This document shows positions 8,453 to 19,408 of a stretch of DNA of 64,000 bases, piece by piece (position 1 is the first letter of the stretch; each line of letters opens with the position of its first letter). The notes below the pieces were generated by a model, which ran no database searches, had not been told where the DNA came from, and saw only the letters and a program-made list of their open reading frames with translations. The position numbers were made by a program, and so were the translations under genes. The stretch comes from Pseudomonadota bacterium (GTDB lineage: Bacteria; Pseudomonadota; Gammaproteobacteria; Steroidobacterales; Steroidobacteraceae), in the NCBI GenBank assembly GCA_018241525.1, contig JAFEDR010000012.1, positions 1-64,000 of the forward strand, written 5' to 3'.

Positions 8453-9424
8453 ATGACTGTCCTCGAAGAGCGCATCCCGGAGGAGCACCGCGGCCAGCGC
8501 TTGGACCAGGCCCTCGCGGCCTTGTTCCCCGAATTCTCACGTACGCGACTCAAGGCCTGGATCGAGGCCGGGCGGGTCCTCGTGAACGGTGCCCGCCCGC
8601 GGCCCAAGGACCTCGTCAGCGGCGGCGAGCACGTGCGCGTCGAACCGCTCGAGGAGCCGCGGGTCGCCCTCGAGCCGGAGCCGATCCCGCTCGAGGTCGT
8701 GCACGAGGATGCCGCGCTGATCGTGATCGCGAAGCCCGCCGGGCTGGTCGTGCATCCGGGCGCCGGCAACCCGAAGTCGACCTTGCAGAACGCGCTGCTG
8801 GCGCGCGAGCCGGCGCTCGCGCAGCTGCCGCGCGCCGGGATCGTGCACCGCCTCGACAAGGACACCAGCGGCCTGCTGGTGGTGGCGCGCACCGCGCCCG
8901 CACATGCGGCGCTGACCAAGGCGCTCGCGCGGCACGAGGTCGAGCGCGAGTACGAGGCGATCGCGATCGGCGTAATGACCGCGGGTGGCACGGTCGACGC
9001 GCCGATCGACCGCCACCCGGTCGACCGGCTGCGCATGGCGGTGCGCGGCTCGGGCCGCGAGGCAGTGACCCACTACCGCGTCATCGAACGCTTCCGGGCG
9101 CACACCCACGTGCGCGTGCAGCTCGAGACCGGGCGCACGCACCAGATCCGCGTGCACCTCGCGCACGCCGGCTTTCCGCTCGTCGGCGATCCGCTCTACG
9201 GCAAGCGCCTCGTGATCCCGAAGGGTGCCGGCGCGCGGGTCGAGGCGGCGTTGCGGGGCTTCCGGCGGCAGGCGCTGCACGCGGCGCGGCTCGCGTTCGT
9301 GCATCCGGTCAGCGGCGAGCGGGTCGAGTACGCGACGCCGCTGCCGGCCGACTTCGTGGAGCTGCTGGCGGCGCTGCGCGAGGACGCGCGACCGGTCGCC
9401 AGCGACCCGCGCCGGCGGCCGTGA
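8453..9424 (+). CDS. rluD: 23S rRNA pseudouridine(1911/1915/1917) synthase
   Basis: This enzyme makes pseudouridines in helix 69 of 23S rRNA and is needed for normal ribosome assembly. It has 323 residues. The N-terminal S4 RNA-binding domain spans about 13-75. The RluA-type catalytic domain has the signature HRLDKDTSGLLV with catalytic D135, then GRTHQIRVHLAHAGFPLVGD. The ATG at 8453 is the first in frame after the bamD promoter region; the ATG at 8442 reads into a stop after four codons. There is little Shine-Dalgarno sequence. Its stop overlaps the GTG start of pgeF by 4 bases (GTGA). Confidence 0.94.
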   Translation: MTVLEERIPEEHRGQRLDQALAALFPEFSRTRLKAWIEAGRVLVNGARPRPKDLVSGGEHVRVEPLEEPRVALEPEPIPLEVVHEDAALIVIAKPAGLVVHPGAGNPKSTLQNALLAREPALAQLPRAGIVHRLDKDTSGLLVVARTAPAHAALTKALARHEVEREYEAIAIGVMTAGGTVDAPIDRHPVDRLRMAVRGSGREAVTHYRVIERFRAHTHVRVQLETGRTHQIRVHLAHAGFPLVGDPLYGKRLVIPKGAGARVEAALRGFRRQALHAARLAFVHPVSGERVEYATPLPADFVELLAALREDARPVASDPRRRP

Positions 9425-10179
9425 CCGAGGGCGCCCGCGAAGCGCCCGGCTGGCTCGCGGCCGAGCTCGACGCGCCGCGGCACGTGCATGCCGGCACCAC
9501 GACGCGTACCGGCGGCAGCAGCGACGGCGCGTACGCGAGCCTGAACCTGGCGGCGCACGTCGGCGACCAGGCCGCCCGGGTTGCGGCCAATCGGGCGTGG
9601 CTCGCGGCGAGCCTGGGCCTGCCGGCCGAGCCGCTCTGGCTCGCGCAGGTGCATGGCGCGCGCGTGGTCGTGCACGAGCACACGCCGTCGCTGCCGCCGC
9701 CGGAAGCGGACGCGGCCGTGACGTTCGAGCCGGGCCGGGTACTCGCGGTCCTGACGGCCGACTGCCTGCCGGTGGCGTTCGCGAGCCGCGACGGACAGCG
9801 GCTCGGGCTCGCCCACGCCGGCTGGCGCGGGCTCGTCACCGGGGTGCTCGAGCGCACGGTCGCGGCGCTCGGCGGCGGGGCGGGGCTCTGCGCCTGGATC
9901 GGGCCGGGCATTGGCCCGGCGGCGTTCGAAGTCGGGGAGGAGGTGCGTGCGGCGTTCCTCGCACAGGACCCCGCGGACGCGATCGCGTTCGTGCCGAACG
10001 CCCGCGGCCGCTGGCAGGCCGACCTCGCGGGGCTCGCGCGCGCCCGGCTCGCGCGCCTCGGCGTCGACCCGGTCCGCGGGGGCGGGCTCTGCACCCACGC
10101 GCTCGCGGCCCGCTTCTATTCGTACCGGCGCGAACCGGGCGGCGGGCGCATGGCGACGCTGCTGTGGCGAACCGCCTGA
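9421..10179 (+). CDS. pgeF: peptidoglycan editing factor / laccase-domain purine nucleoside phosphorylase
   Basis: This is a YfiH/PgeF family protein of 252 residues. Members were called polyphenol oxidases; characterised ones act on purine nucleosides or remove mis-incorporated L-Ser from UDP-MurNAc, so substrate cannot be fixed from sequence. Visible motifs are VHGARVVVHEH, LTADCLPV and AHAGWRGLVTGV, the Cys and His that build the zinc/copper site. The GTG start overlaps the rluD stop in a GTGA junction, indicating translational coupling; rluD-pgeF-clpB order is common in gammaproteobacteria. Confidence 0.92.
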   Translation: MTEGAREAPGWLAAELDAPRHVHAGTTTRTGGSSDGAYASLNLAAHVGDQAARVAANRAWLAASLGLPAEPLWLAQVHGARVVVHEHTPSLPPPEADAAVTFEPGRVLAVLTADCLPVAFASRDGQRLGLAHAGWRGLVTGVLERTVAALGGGAGLCAWIGPGIGPAAFEVGEEVRAAFLAQDPADAIAFVPNARGRWQADLAGLARARLARLGVDPVRGGGLCTHALAARFYSYRREPGGGRMATLLWRTA

Positions 10180-10189
10180 GCGCTGGCGC

Positions 10190-10195
10190 TACACT
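10190..10195 (+). promoter_or_regulatory. -10-like TACACT just upstream of the ZIP gene
   Basis: TACACT ends 9 bases before the ATG at 10205, and no ribosome-binding site is visible in between. If it is used, transcription would start about at the ATG, giving a leaderless mRNA. Confidence 0.35.
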
Positions 10196-10204
10196 CGTCG
10201 AACC

Positions 10205-11023
10205 ATGGCCACGGTCCCCCCGCACGCGCTGCTCGCCGTCGCGGCCCTGACGGGCGGGGTCGGCATCGCCTCGGCGCTCGCCGCCTCGGTCTTCATGGCG
10301 CTGCCCGAGCGCGTGCGCCGGTCGCTCGTGCCGCGCCTCGTCAGCTTCGCCACCGGCGCGCTGCTCGGCGCGGCGCTGCTCGGCTTCCTGCCGGAGGCGG
10401 TCGAGGGCGCCGGCGCCGAGCGTGCGCACGCGGTCGGCGCGGTGCTGCTCGGCGGGCTGCTGCTCTTCTTCGTGCTCGAGAAGCTCGTGCTGTGGCGGCA
10501 CTCGCACGACGACCCGTTCGAGGACGGCCACGACCACGGCGCCGCCGACGCGCGCAGCCACGCGCTCGGGCCGATGATCCTGTGGGGGGACGCGTTCCAC
10601 AACGTCGTCGACGGTGTCGTGATCGCCGCCGCCTACCTGACGCAGCCCGGCCTCGGCGTCGCGACGGCGGTCGCGGTCTTCACCCACGAGCTGCCCCAGG
10701 AGGTCGGCGACATCGGCATCCTGCTCCACAGTGGCATGGGCCGGGGGCGCGCGCTGCTGCTCAACGTGCTCGTCAGCGCCGCGGCGGTCCTCGGCGGCCT
10801 CGCCGCGGTGCTGGCGCTCGGCGCGGCCCTGGAGGTGCTGCCGTACGCGCTGGCCTTCGCGGCGGCCTCGCTCCTCTACGTGGCGGTCGCGGACCTGATC
10901 CCGGGGCTGCACCGCCACGTCGGGCTCGCCCGCTCGCTCGAGCAACTGCTGTTGATTCTCATGGGCGTCGGCATCATCTGGCTGACCCAGCATCCGGCGG
11001 CGCCGAGCGGGGGAACGCCCTGA
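10205..11023 (+). CDS. ZIP-family divalent metal transporter
   Basis: This inner-membrane ZIP permease (Zn2+/Fe2+ class) has 272 residues and about eight hydrophobic segments. The metal-binding signatures of TM4 and TM5 are present: HNVVDG (residues about 133-138) and HELPQEVGD (about 159-167). A His/Asp-rich loop between TM3 and TM4 (HSHDDPFEDGHDHG) is typical of ZIPs and probably collects metal. The start ATG at 10205 lacks a recognisable ribosome site. It sits between pgeF and clpB, 25 bases after pgeF. Metal specificity cannot be read from the sequence. Confidence 0.9.
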   Translation: MATVPPHALLAVAALTGGVGIASALAASVFMALPERVRRSLVPRLVSFATGALLGAALLGFLPEAVEGAGAERAHAVGAVLLGGLLLFFVLEKLVLWRHSHDDPFEDGHDHGAADARSHALGPMILWGDAFHNVVDGVVIAAAYLTQPGLGVATAVAVFTHELPQEVGDIGILLHSGMGRGRALLLNVLVSAAAVLGGLAAVLALGAALEVLPYALAFAAASLLYVAVADLIPGLHRHVGLARSLEQLLLILMGVGIIWLTQHPAAPSGGTP

Positions 11024-11029
11024 CGGGCC

Positions 11030-11055
11030 GTTGAATTTCCCCGTGCGGGCCCCAT
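11030..11055 (+). promoter_or_regulatory. sigma-32 (RpoH) heat-shock promoter of clpB
   Basis: GTTGAAT, a 13-base spacer and CCCCAT closely match the RpoH consensus CTTGAAA-N11-16-CCCCAT. The site lies 35 bases upstream of the clpB ATG, just after the stop of the ZIP gene. ClpB is a classic heat-shock regulon member. Confidence 0.8.
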
Positions 11056-11090
11056 CCTGAGGCTCAAATCATCATCATCAGGGACCGGCC

Positions 11091-13682
11091 ATGCGGCAGG
11101 ACAAGCTGACTTCCACCTTCCAGCTGGCGCTCGCGGACGCGCAGTCCCTGGCCGTCGGCCGCGACCACCAGTTCATCGAGCCGGCGCACCTGCTGTCGGC
11201 GATGCTCGACCAGCAGGGCGGCACGGTTCGGCCGCTGCTCGACAAGGCCGGCGTGAACCTGAACGCGCTGCGCTCGGGACTCGCGAAGTCGCTCGATCGC
11301 CTGCCGAAGGTCGAGGGCGCCGCGGGCGAGGTGCACGTCTCGAACGACCTCGGCCGGCTGCTGAACGTCACCGACAAGCTCGCCCAGCAACGCGGCGACC
11401 AGTTCATCTCCTCGGAGCTGTTCGTGCTCGCCGCGCTCGAGGACAAGGGCGAGCTCGGCCGCACGCTGCGCGAGGCCGGCGCGGTCAAGGGCGCGATCGT
11501 CAAGGCGATCGACGAGGTCCGCGGCGGCCAGAAGGTCGAGGACGCGAACGCCGAGGAGGCGCGCGGCGCACTCGACAAGTACACGATCGACCTCACCGAG
11601 CGCGCCAAGTCCGGCAAGCTCGACCCGGTCATCGGCCGCGACGACGAGATCCGTCGCACCGTGCAGGTGCTGCAGCGGCGCACCAAGAACAACCCGGTGC
11701 TGATCGGCGAGCCCGGCGTCGGCAAGACAGCGATCGTCGAGGGGCTGGCGCAGCGCATCGTCAACGGCGAGGTCCCCGAGGGCCTCAAGCAGAAGCGGAT
11801 CCTGGCCCTCGACATGGGCGCGCTGATCGCCGGGGCGAAGTATCGCGGCGAGTTCGAGGAGCGCCTGAAGGGCGTCCTCAAGGACCTCGCCAAGCAGGAA
11901 GGCCAGGTCATCCTGTTCATCGACGAGCTGCACACGATGGTCGGTGCCGGCAAGGCCGAGGGCGCGATGGACGCGGGCAACATGCTGAAGCCGGCGCTGG
12001 CGCGCGGCGAGCTGCACTGCGTCGGTGCGACGACGCTGGACGAGTACCGCAAGTACATCGAGAAGGACGCGGCGCTCGAGCGCCGCTTCCAGAAGGTGCT
12101 GGTCGACGAGCCGAGCGTCGAGGACACGATTGCGATCCTGCGCGGGCTCAAGGAACGCTATGCCGTGCACCACAAGGTGCAGATCACCGACCCGGCGATC
12201 GTCGCGGCGGCGACCCTGTCGCACCGCTACATCACCGATCGCCAGCTGCCCGACAAGGCCATCGACCTGATCGACGAGGCCGCCTCGCGCATCCGCATGG
12301 AGATGGACTCGAAGCCGGAGGAGATGGACCGCCTCGACCGGCGCATCGTGCAGCTCAAGATGGAGCGCGAGGCGCTGCGCAAGGAGAAGGACGACGCCTC
12401 CCGCAAGCGCCTCGAGCAGATCGAGGAGACGCTGCGCGGCCTCGAGCGCGAGTACGCGGACCTCGACGAGATCTGGAAGCGCGAGAAGGCGGCCTCGCAG
12501 GGCGAGGCCGAGATCAAGCAGCAGCTCGAGCGCGCGCGGCTCGACTTCGAGGCGGCGCGGCGCGCCTCGGACCTCGGTCGCATGTCGGAGCTGCAGTACG
12601 GCCGGATCCCGGAACTCGAGAAGCGGCTGAAGGCCGCCCAGGACGCCGATGCCAAGGCGCCCGCGCTGGTGCGCAACAAGGTGACCGACGAGGAGATCGC
12701 CGAGGTCGTCTCCAAGTGGACCGGCATCCCGGTCGCGAAGATGCTCGAGGGCGAGAAGGACAAGCTGCTGCGGATGGAGGCGGTGATCGCGGAGCGCGTC
12801 GTCGGCCAGGACGAGGCGGTGCGCGCGGTCGCCGACGCGATCCGGCGCGCGCGGGCCGGGCTGTCGGACCCGAGCCGGCCGAGCGGCTCGTTCCTGTTCC
12901 TCGGCCCCACGGGAGTCGGCAAGACCGAGCTGTCGAAGGCACTCGCCGAGTTCCTGTTCGACACCGAGGAGGCCATGATCCGCATCGACATGAGCGAGTT
13001 CATGGAGAAGCACTCGGTCGCGCGCATGATCGGCGCGCCGCCCGGCTACGTCGGCTACGACGAGGGCGGCTACCTGACCGAGGCGGTCCGTCGCCGGCCG
13101 TACTCGGTGATCCTGCTCGACGAGATCGAGAAGGCGCATCCGGACGTCTTCAACGTGCTGCTGCAGGTGCTCGACGACGGCCGGCTGACCGACGGCCAGG
13201 GCCGCACGGTCGACTTCCGCAACACCGTCGTGATCATGACCTCGAACCTCGGCTCGCAGGTGATCCAGGAGATGGCCGGGGAGAAGCACTACGAGCGCAT
13301 GAAGGCGGCGGTGCTCGAGATCGTCGGCGGCCATTTCCGGCCCGAGTTCGTGAACCGCATCGACGAGATCGTCGTGTTCCACCCGCTCGGGCGCGGCGAG
13401 ATCCGCCGCATCGTCGACATCCAGGTGCAGTACCTGAAGCGGCGGCTCGCCGAGCGCGAGCTCGATCTCGAGCTCGACGACAGCGCGCGCGACCGCCTGG
13501 GCGAGGCCGGTTTCGACCCGGTCTACGGCGCGCGCCCGCTGAAGCGGGCGATCCAGCAGCAGCTCGAGAACCCGCTCGCGCAGCGCATCCTGCGCGGCGA
13601 GTTCGCGGCCGGCGATGCGATCCGGGTGTCCGCGGCCGAGGGCGTGCTGTCCTTCGCCAAGGGGCGGCGCGCGGCCGCCTGA
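11091..13682 (+). CDS. clpB: ATP-dependent disaggregase ClpB
   Basis: This Hsp100 chaperone extracts polypeptides from aggregates together with DnaK, acting as a cytoplasmic hexamer. It has 863 residues, close to E. coli ClpB (857). Domain order is complete. The N-terminal Clp domain spans 1-145. AAA1 has Walker A GEPGVGKT near 205 and pore loop AGAKYRGEFEER. The coiled-coil middle domain spans about 410-525 and separates ClpB from ClpA. AAA2 has GPTGVGKTE near 605 and pore motif GAPPGYVGYDEGG. The C-terminal D2-small domain has the sensor 2 region VYGARPLKRAIQ. An AGGGA ribosome site and a sigma-32 promoter lie upstream. Confidence 0.97.
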   Translation: MRQDKLTSTFQLALADAQSLAVGRDHQFIEPAHLLSAMLDQQGGTVRPLLDKAGVNLNALRSGLAKSLDRLPKVEGAAGEVHVSNDLGRLLNVTDKLAQQRGDQFISSELFVLAALEDKGELGRTLREAGAVKGAIVKAIDEVRGGQKVEDANAEEARGALDKYTIDLTERAKSGKLDPVIGRDDEIRRTVQVLQRRTKNNPVLIGEPGVGKTAIVEGLAQRIVNGEVPEGLKQKRILALDMGALIAGAKYRGEFEERLKGVLKDLAKQEGQVILFIDELHTMVGAGKAEGAMDAGNMLKPALARGELHCVGATTLDEYRKYIEKDAALERRFQKVLVDEPSVEDTIAILRGLKERYAVHHKVQITDPAIVAAATLSHRYITDRQLPDKAIDLIDEAASRIRMEMDSKPEEMDRLDRRIVQLKMEREALRKEKDDASRKRLEQIEETLRGLEREYADLDEIWKREKAASQGEAEIKQQLERARLDFEAARRASDLGRMSELQYGRIPELEKRLKAAQDADAKAPALVRNKVTDEEIAEVVSKWTGIPVAKMLEGEKDKLLRMEAVIAERVVGQDEAVRAVADAIRRARAGLSDPSRPSGSFLFLGPTGVGKTELSKALAEFLFDTEEAMIRIDMSEFMEKHSVARMIGAPPGYVGYDEGGYLTEAVRRRPYSVILLDEIEKAHPDVFNVLLQVLDDGRLTDGQGRTVDFRNTVVIMTSNLGSQVIQEMAGEKHYERMKAAVLEIVGGHFRPEFVNRIDEIVVFHPLGRGEIRRIVDIQVQYLKRRLAERELDLELDDSARDRLGEAGFDPVYGARPLKRAIQQQLENPLAQRILRGEFAAGDAIRVSAAEGVLSFAKGRRAAA

Positions 13683-13764
13683 CGGCGCCGCTGCTATCAT
13701 CCGCCGCCGCCCGGGCGTCGTTGCCACGGGCGCGGCGCGGGCGCCGCCTGCCGGAGAGTCGTCG

Positions 13765-14202
13765 ATGCCGTTCTACGAGTACGAGTGCCAGGCCTGTGGC
13801 GTGCACCACGAGGCGCTGCAGAAGATGAGCGACAAGCCGCTCGTCAAGTGCCCCGCCTGCGGCAAGCCGAAGCTGAAGCGGCTGGTGTCCGCTCCGGTCT
13901 TCAGGCTGAAGGGCGGGGGCTGGTACGAGACGGACTTCAAGTCCGACGCCGAGAAGAAGCGCAATCTGCACGGCGACGAGGCCAAGGCGGACAAGGCCGA
14001 GAAGGGCGAGAAAGGCGACCAGCCGGCGAAGGCCGACAAGGCCGAGGCCGGCGCGAAGCCGTCCGAATCCATGGCCCCGCCCGCCGCCAAGCCCGAGGCC
14101 AAGGTCGCCCCGAAGGCCGGGCTCAAGGCTGCCGGCAAGCCATCCGCGAAGGCGCCGAGCCGCGCCCGCCGGCCCGCCCGCAAGCCGTCCCGACGCCGCT
14201 GA
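13765..14202 (+). CDS. FmdB-family zinc-ribbon protein with long Lys/Ala/Arg tail
   Basis: This small zinc-ribbon protein begins MPFYEYECQACG and has the two CxxC pairs of the FmdB/CxxC_CXXC_SSSS family (C8-x2-C11 and CPACGKPK) plus the RLVSAPVFRLKGGGWY segment. Members very often sit before aspS, as here, but their function is unknown. Residues from about 70 to 145 are a low-complexity tail: first acidic-basic KADKAEKGEKGD repeats, then AKP/AAK-type residues, ending RRPARKPSRRR. That end is nearly identical to the end of SucD at 5920. A TATCAT -10-like box is at 13695-13700. It is 86 bases upstream of aspS. Confidence 0.88.
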   Translation: MPFYEYECQACGVHHEALQKMSDKPLVKCPACGKPKLKRLVSAPVFRLKGGGWYETDFKSDAEKKRNLHGDEAKADKAEKGEKGDQPAKADKAEAGAKPSESMAPPAAKPEAKVAPKAGLKAAGKPSAKAPSRARRPARKPSRRR

Positions 14203-14288
14203 TCCGGCCCGGCCGCGGCGTCTTGCAACGCACAAGGCGCGATCCGTAACATTCCCGGCTCCCCGCACCGGGGATGGCCGAGGCTCCC

Positions 14289-16047
<1,759 letters not shown>

Positions 16048-16055
<8 letters not shown>

Positions 16056-16686
16056 GCCGGGCTCGGTCCTGGTCGTCCACGGCTTGTGGATGACCGGCCT
16101 CGAGGCGACGCTGTTCCGTCACCGCCTGGCGCACGCGGGCTACCACGTCCGCCAGTTCCACTACCGCTCGATGACGGCGGTCGCTGACGAGGTGCTCGAG
16201 GAGCTCGACCGCGCCGTCACGGCGCTGCCGCCGCCGGTGCAGCTCGTCGGTCACAGCCTCGGCGGCCTGCTGGTGCTGCGCTATCTCGGCGCGCGGCCGG
16301 AACGCGGCATCGGGCGCGCGGTGCTGCTCGGCTCGCCGGTCAACGGCAGCCGCTCGGCGCGCGCCTTCGCGCGCCTGCCGGGGATGTCGATCTTCTTCGG
16401 GCCGCTGGCCGGCGCCGAGCTGCTCGCCGAGTCGGCACCGGCGTGGCGCGGTGCGGCCCGGATCGGCGTGATCGCGGGCTCGCACGGGATCGGCTTCGGC
16501 CGGCTGCTCGCGGCGCTGCCGGAGCCGCACGACGGCACGGTCGCGGTCGACGAGACACGGCTCGAGGGCGCGGCCGACCACCTGGTCCTGCCCGTGACGC
16601 ACACCGGCCTGCTCTTCTCGGACGAGGTCTGCGAGGCGACGCTCAGTTTCCTGCGTTCGGGTCGCTTCGCGCCGCGACCTCCCTGA
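16048..16686 (+). CDS. alpha/beta-fold hydrolase, lipase-like
   Basis: A 212-residue alpha/beta hydrolase starting with a GTG inside the aspS stop region. It has the oxyanion-hole motif VVHGLW (residues 9-14), nucleophile elbow GHSLGG with S70, and a terminal VTHTGLLFS segment supplying the catalytic His. It has no signal peptide, so it is probably cytoplasmic. The substrate is unknown; the closest architecture is small PGAP1-like or triacylglycerol lipase-like esterases. The reading frame ends 44 bases inside the convergent mutS gene. The 8-base overlap with aspS suggests co-transcription. Confidence 0.8.
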
Positions 16687-19318
16687 GCCGGTACAGCGCC
16701 TCGAGCGCCTCGCGCGGCGTCAGCGCGTCCGGGTCGATCGCGCCGAGCTCGGCGAGCACGGCAGCCGCCGCGTCCGGCGCGGCGGGCAGCGGCGCTGGCG
16801 GCGCGCTCAGCGCCAGCTCCGCCTGCGGCGAGGGCGGGCGCAGCTCGCCGCCGCGCTGCTCGAGCGCCGCGAGGTAACGGCGCGCCGCCGCGATCACCTC
16901 GCGCGGCACGCCGGCCAGGCGCGCCACCTGCAGTCCATAGCTGCGGCTGGCGGGACCTGGCTTGACGGCGTGCAGGAACACGAGCGCGTCGCCGTGCTCG
17001 GTGGCGTCGAGATGCACGTTGCCGACGCCGCCGGTGTCCTCGGCGAGCGCGGTGAGCTCGAAGTAGTGCGTCGCGAACAGCGTGAACGACCGGACGCTGC
17101 GCGCCATGTGCTCCGCCGCCGCCCAGGCGAGCGACAGGCCGTCGAAGGTGCTGGTACCGCGGCCGATCTCGTCCATCAGCACCAGGCTCTCGGCGGTCGC
17201 GTTGTTGAGGATGTTCGCGGTCTCGGTCATCTCCACCATGAACGTCGAGCGGCCGCCGGCGAGGTCGTCGGCCGCGCCGATGCGCGTGAAGATCCGGTCG
17301 GTCGGACCGAGCACCGCGCGCTCGGCCGGCACGTAGCTGCCGATCCGTGCCAGCACGACGATCAGCGCCACCTGGCGCATGTAGGTCGACTTACCGCCCA
17401 TGTTCGGGCCGGTGATCACCAGCATGCGACGGCGCGCATCGAGCTCGAGGTCGTTCGGCACGAACGGCGCCGCCAGCAGGCTCTCGACCACCGGATGGCG
17501 GCCGGCGGCGATCGACAGCCGCGACTCGGTGGTGAACTCCGGCTCGGACCAGCGCCGCTCGAGCGCGAGGCGCGCGAGGTTGCCGAGCACGTCGACGAGC
17601 GCCAGTGCGCGCGCGGTTGCCTGCAGGGCCGCGAGCTCGCCGGTCAGGTGATCGAGCAGCTGCTCGTACAGCTGCCGCTCGCGCACCAGCGCGCGCTCGC
17701 GCGCGCCGAGCACCTTGTCCTCGAAGCCCTTGAGCTCGGCGGTCAGGAAGCGCTCGGCGTTCTTGACCGTCTGGCGGCGCACGTAGTCGGGCGGCGCGTT
17801 CTCGGCATCGCGCCGGTTGAGCTCGATGTAGAACCCCGAGACGCGGTTGTAGGCGAGCTTCAGGCTCGCGAGCCCGGTCCGGACGCGCTCGCGCGCCTCC
17901 AGCTCGAGCAGGTAGCTGTCGGTGTCGGTGGCGATGCGGCGCAGCTCGTCGAGTTCGGCGTCGTACCCCGGCGCGATGACGCCACCGTCGCGCAGGAAGT
18001 GCGGCGGACTCGGCGCGATCGCGTCCGCCAGCAGACGGGCGAGCGCCGGGTGCCCCCCGAGCGCCGCGGCCGCCTCCGCCAGCAGCGGCGAGTCGTGGCG
18101 CCCCACGAGTGCGCCCAGGGTCGGGATCGCCTCGAGCGCCGCGCGCAGCTGGGCGAGGTCGCGCGGCCGCGCGCTGCGCAGCGCGACGCGCGCCAGGATC
18201 CGCTCGACGTCGCCGATCGGTGCCAACCCCGCGGCGAGCTCGCCGGCAAGGCCCGATTCCAGCAGGCTGCGCAACGCGTGCAGGCGCTGTCGCAGCGGCG
18301 CCGGGTCCCGCAGCGGCCGCCCGAGCCAGCGCCGCAGCTCGCGGGCGCCCATCGGCGTCGCGGTCTGGTCGAGCAGCCCGATCAGCGTCGCCTCGTCGCG
18401 ACCGCCGAGACTCGCCTCGAGCTCGAGGTTGCGACGGGTCGCGGGGTCGATCAGCACCGTGTCGTCGCGTTCCTCCGTGGTCAGCCCGGCGAGGTGCGGC
18501 AGGGCGGCGCGCTGGGTCTCCTGGACGTACTGCAGCAGCGCGCCGGCCGCGGTGACTGCGAGCGGCTTGTCGGCGCAACCGAACCCCGCCAGGTCCCGGA
18601 CGGCGAACTGCTGCGTCAGGAGCCGCGTCGCGACCCCGGGCTCGAAGTGCCACGGCGCCCGGGGCTTGGCCCCGGCGAGCGAGGCGCCCTCGCTGCCGTC
18701 GGCGGCCAGCAGCTCGACCGGCGCGAGCCGGGCGAGCTCGGCCTCCACGGCCGCGCGACCGTCGACCTCCATCACCGTGAAGCGGCCGCTGGCGAGCTCG
18801 AGCCAGGCGAGACCCCAGCGCTGCGGACCGGCGGCGACCGCGGCGAGCAGCGTGGCGCGCCGCTCCTCGAGCAGCCCGTCGTCGGTGACGGTGCCCGGCG
18901 TCACGACGCGCACGATGCGCCGCTCGACGGGGCCGCGCCCCTTGCCGGGCTCGCCGATCTGCTCGCAGATCGCGACCGACTCGCCGAGTCGCACGAGCTT
19001 GGCAAGGTAGCTCTCGAGCGTCACGACCGGCACGCCGGCCATCGCGATCGGTTGCCCGGCGGACTGTCCACGGCTCGTCAGCGCAATGTCGAGCAGCTTC
19101 GCGGCGCGCCGTGCGTCGTCGTAGAAGAGCTCGTAGAAATCGCCCATCCGGTAGAAGAGCAGCACGTCCGGGCACTCGGCCTTGAGCGCCAGGTACTGCT
19201 GCATCATCGGCGTGTGGGCTTCGGCCTTGTCCGTCAACGACTTATCGCCCCCGGTCCCGGTCGCCTCGACGACCGCGCGTGTCGCGGGTCGCTCCTGCCG
19301 GTCGCGAAGGTAACTCAC
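16643..19318 (-). CDS. mutS: DNA mismatch repair protein MutS
   Basis: This is the mismatch-recognition ATPase. With the GTG at 19318 the protein has 891 residues and the mismatch-wedging Phe-x-Glu is F61-Y62-E63 in YRMGDFYELF. A TTG at 19237 (TDKAEAHTPMMQQY) would give 864 residues and place this motif at residue 34, close to E. coli F36, so it may be the true start. Domains run in the usual order: mismatch binding, connector, lever/clamp and ATPase with Walker A GPNMGGKST, then Walker B LVLMDEIGRGTSTFDG and a short C-terminal tetramerisation tail (ALTPREALEALYRLREV). The last 44 bases overlap the convergent hydrolase gene. Confidence 0.96.
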   Translation of the reverse strand: MSYLRDRQERPATRAVVEATGTGGDKSLTDKAEAHTPMMQQYLALKAECPDVLLFYRMGDFYELFYDDARRAAKLLDIALTSRGQSAGQPIAMAGVPVVTLESYLAKLVRLGESVAICEQIGEPGKGRGPVERRIVRVVTPGTVTDDGLLEERRATLLAAVAAGPQRWGLAWLELASGRFTVMEVDGRAAVEAELARLAPVELLAADGSEGASLAGAKPRAPWHFEPGVATRLLTQQFAVRDLAGFGCADKPLAVTAAGALLQYVQETQRAALPHLAGLTTEERDDTVLIDPATRRNLELEASLGGRDEATLIGLLDQTATPMGARELRRWLGRPLRDPAPLRQRLHALRSLLESGLAGELAAGLAPIGDVERILARVALRSARPRDLAQLRAALEAIPTLGALVGRHDSPLLAEAAAALGGHPALARLLADAIAPSPPHFLRDGGVIAPGYDAELDELRRIATDTDSYLLELEARERVRTGLASLKLAYNRVSGFYIELNRRDAENAPPDYVRRQTVKNAERFLTAELKGFEDKVLGARERALVRERQLYEQLLDHLTGELAALQATARALALVDVLGNLARLALERRWSEPEFTTESRLSIAAGRHPVVESLLAAPFVPNDLELDARRRMLVITGPNMGGKSTYMRQVALIVVLARIGSYVPAERAVLGPTDRIFTRIGAADDLAGGRSTFMVEMTETANILNNATAESLVLMDEIGRGTSTFDGLSLAWAAAEHMARSVRSFTLFATHYFELTALAEDTGGVGNVHLDATEHGDALVFLHAVKPGPASRSYGLQVARLAGVPREVIAAARRYLAALEQRGGELRPPSPQAELALSAPPAPLPAAPDAAAAVLAELGAIDPDALTPREALEALYRLREVAARSDPNAGN

Positions 19319-19408
19319 CGCTCGGCCGTTCGTCGCCTTGCGTATGAACTCGCCTGCGGCGGTGGCGGCGCGACGACGCCGATCGACGCGGGCCGGAGCC
19401 CGCGGCCG

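Noticed and set aside
11064..13727. 887-residue open frame antisense to clpB
   Set aside because: It mirrors clpB exactly and has shadow-type Leu/Arg/Glu/His composition; clpB is complete with all domains and a heat-shock promoter.
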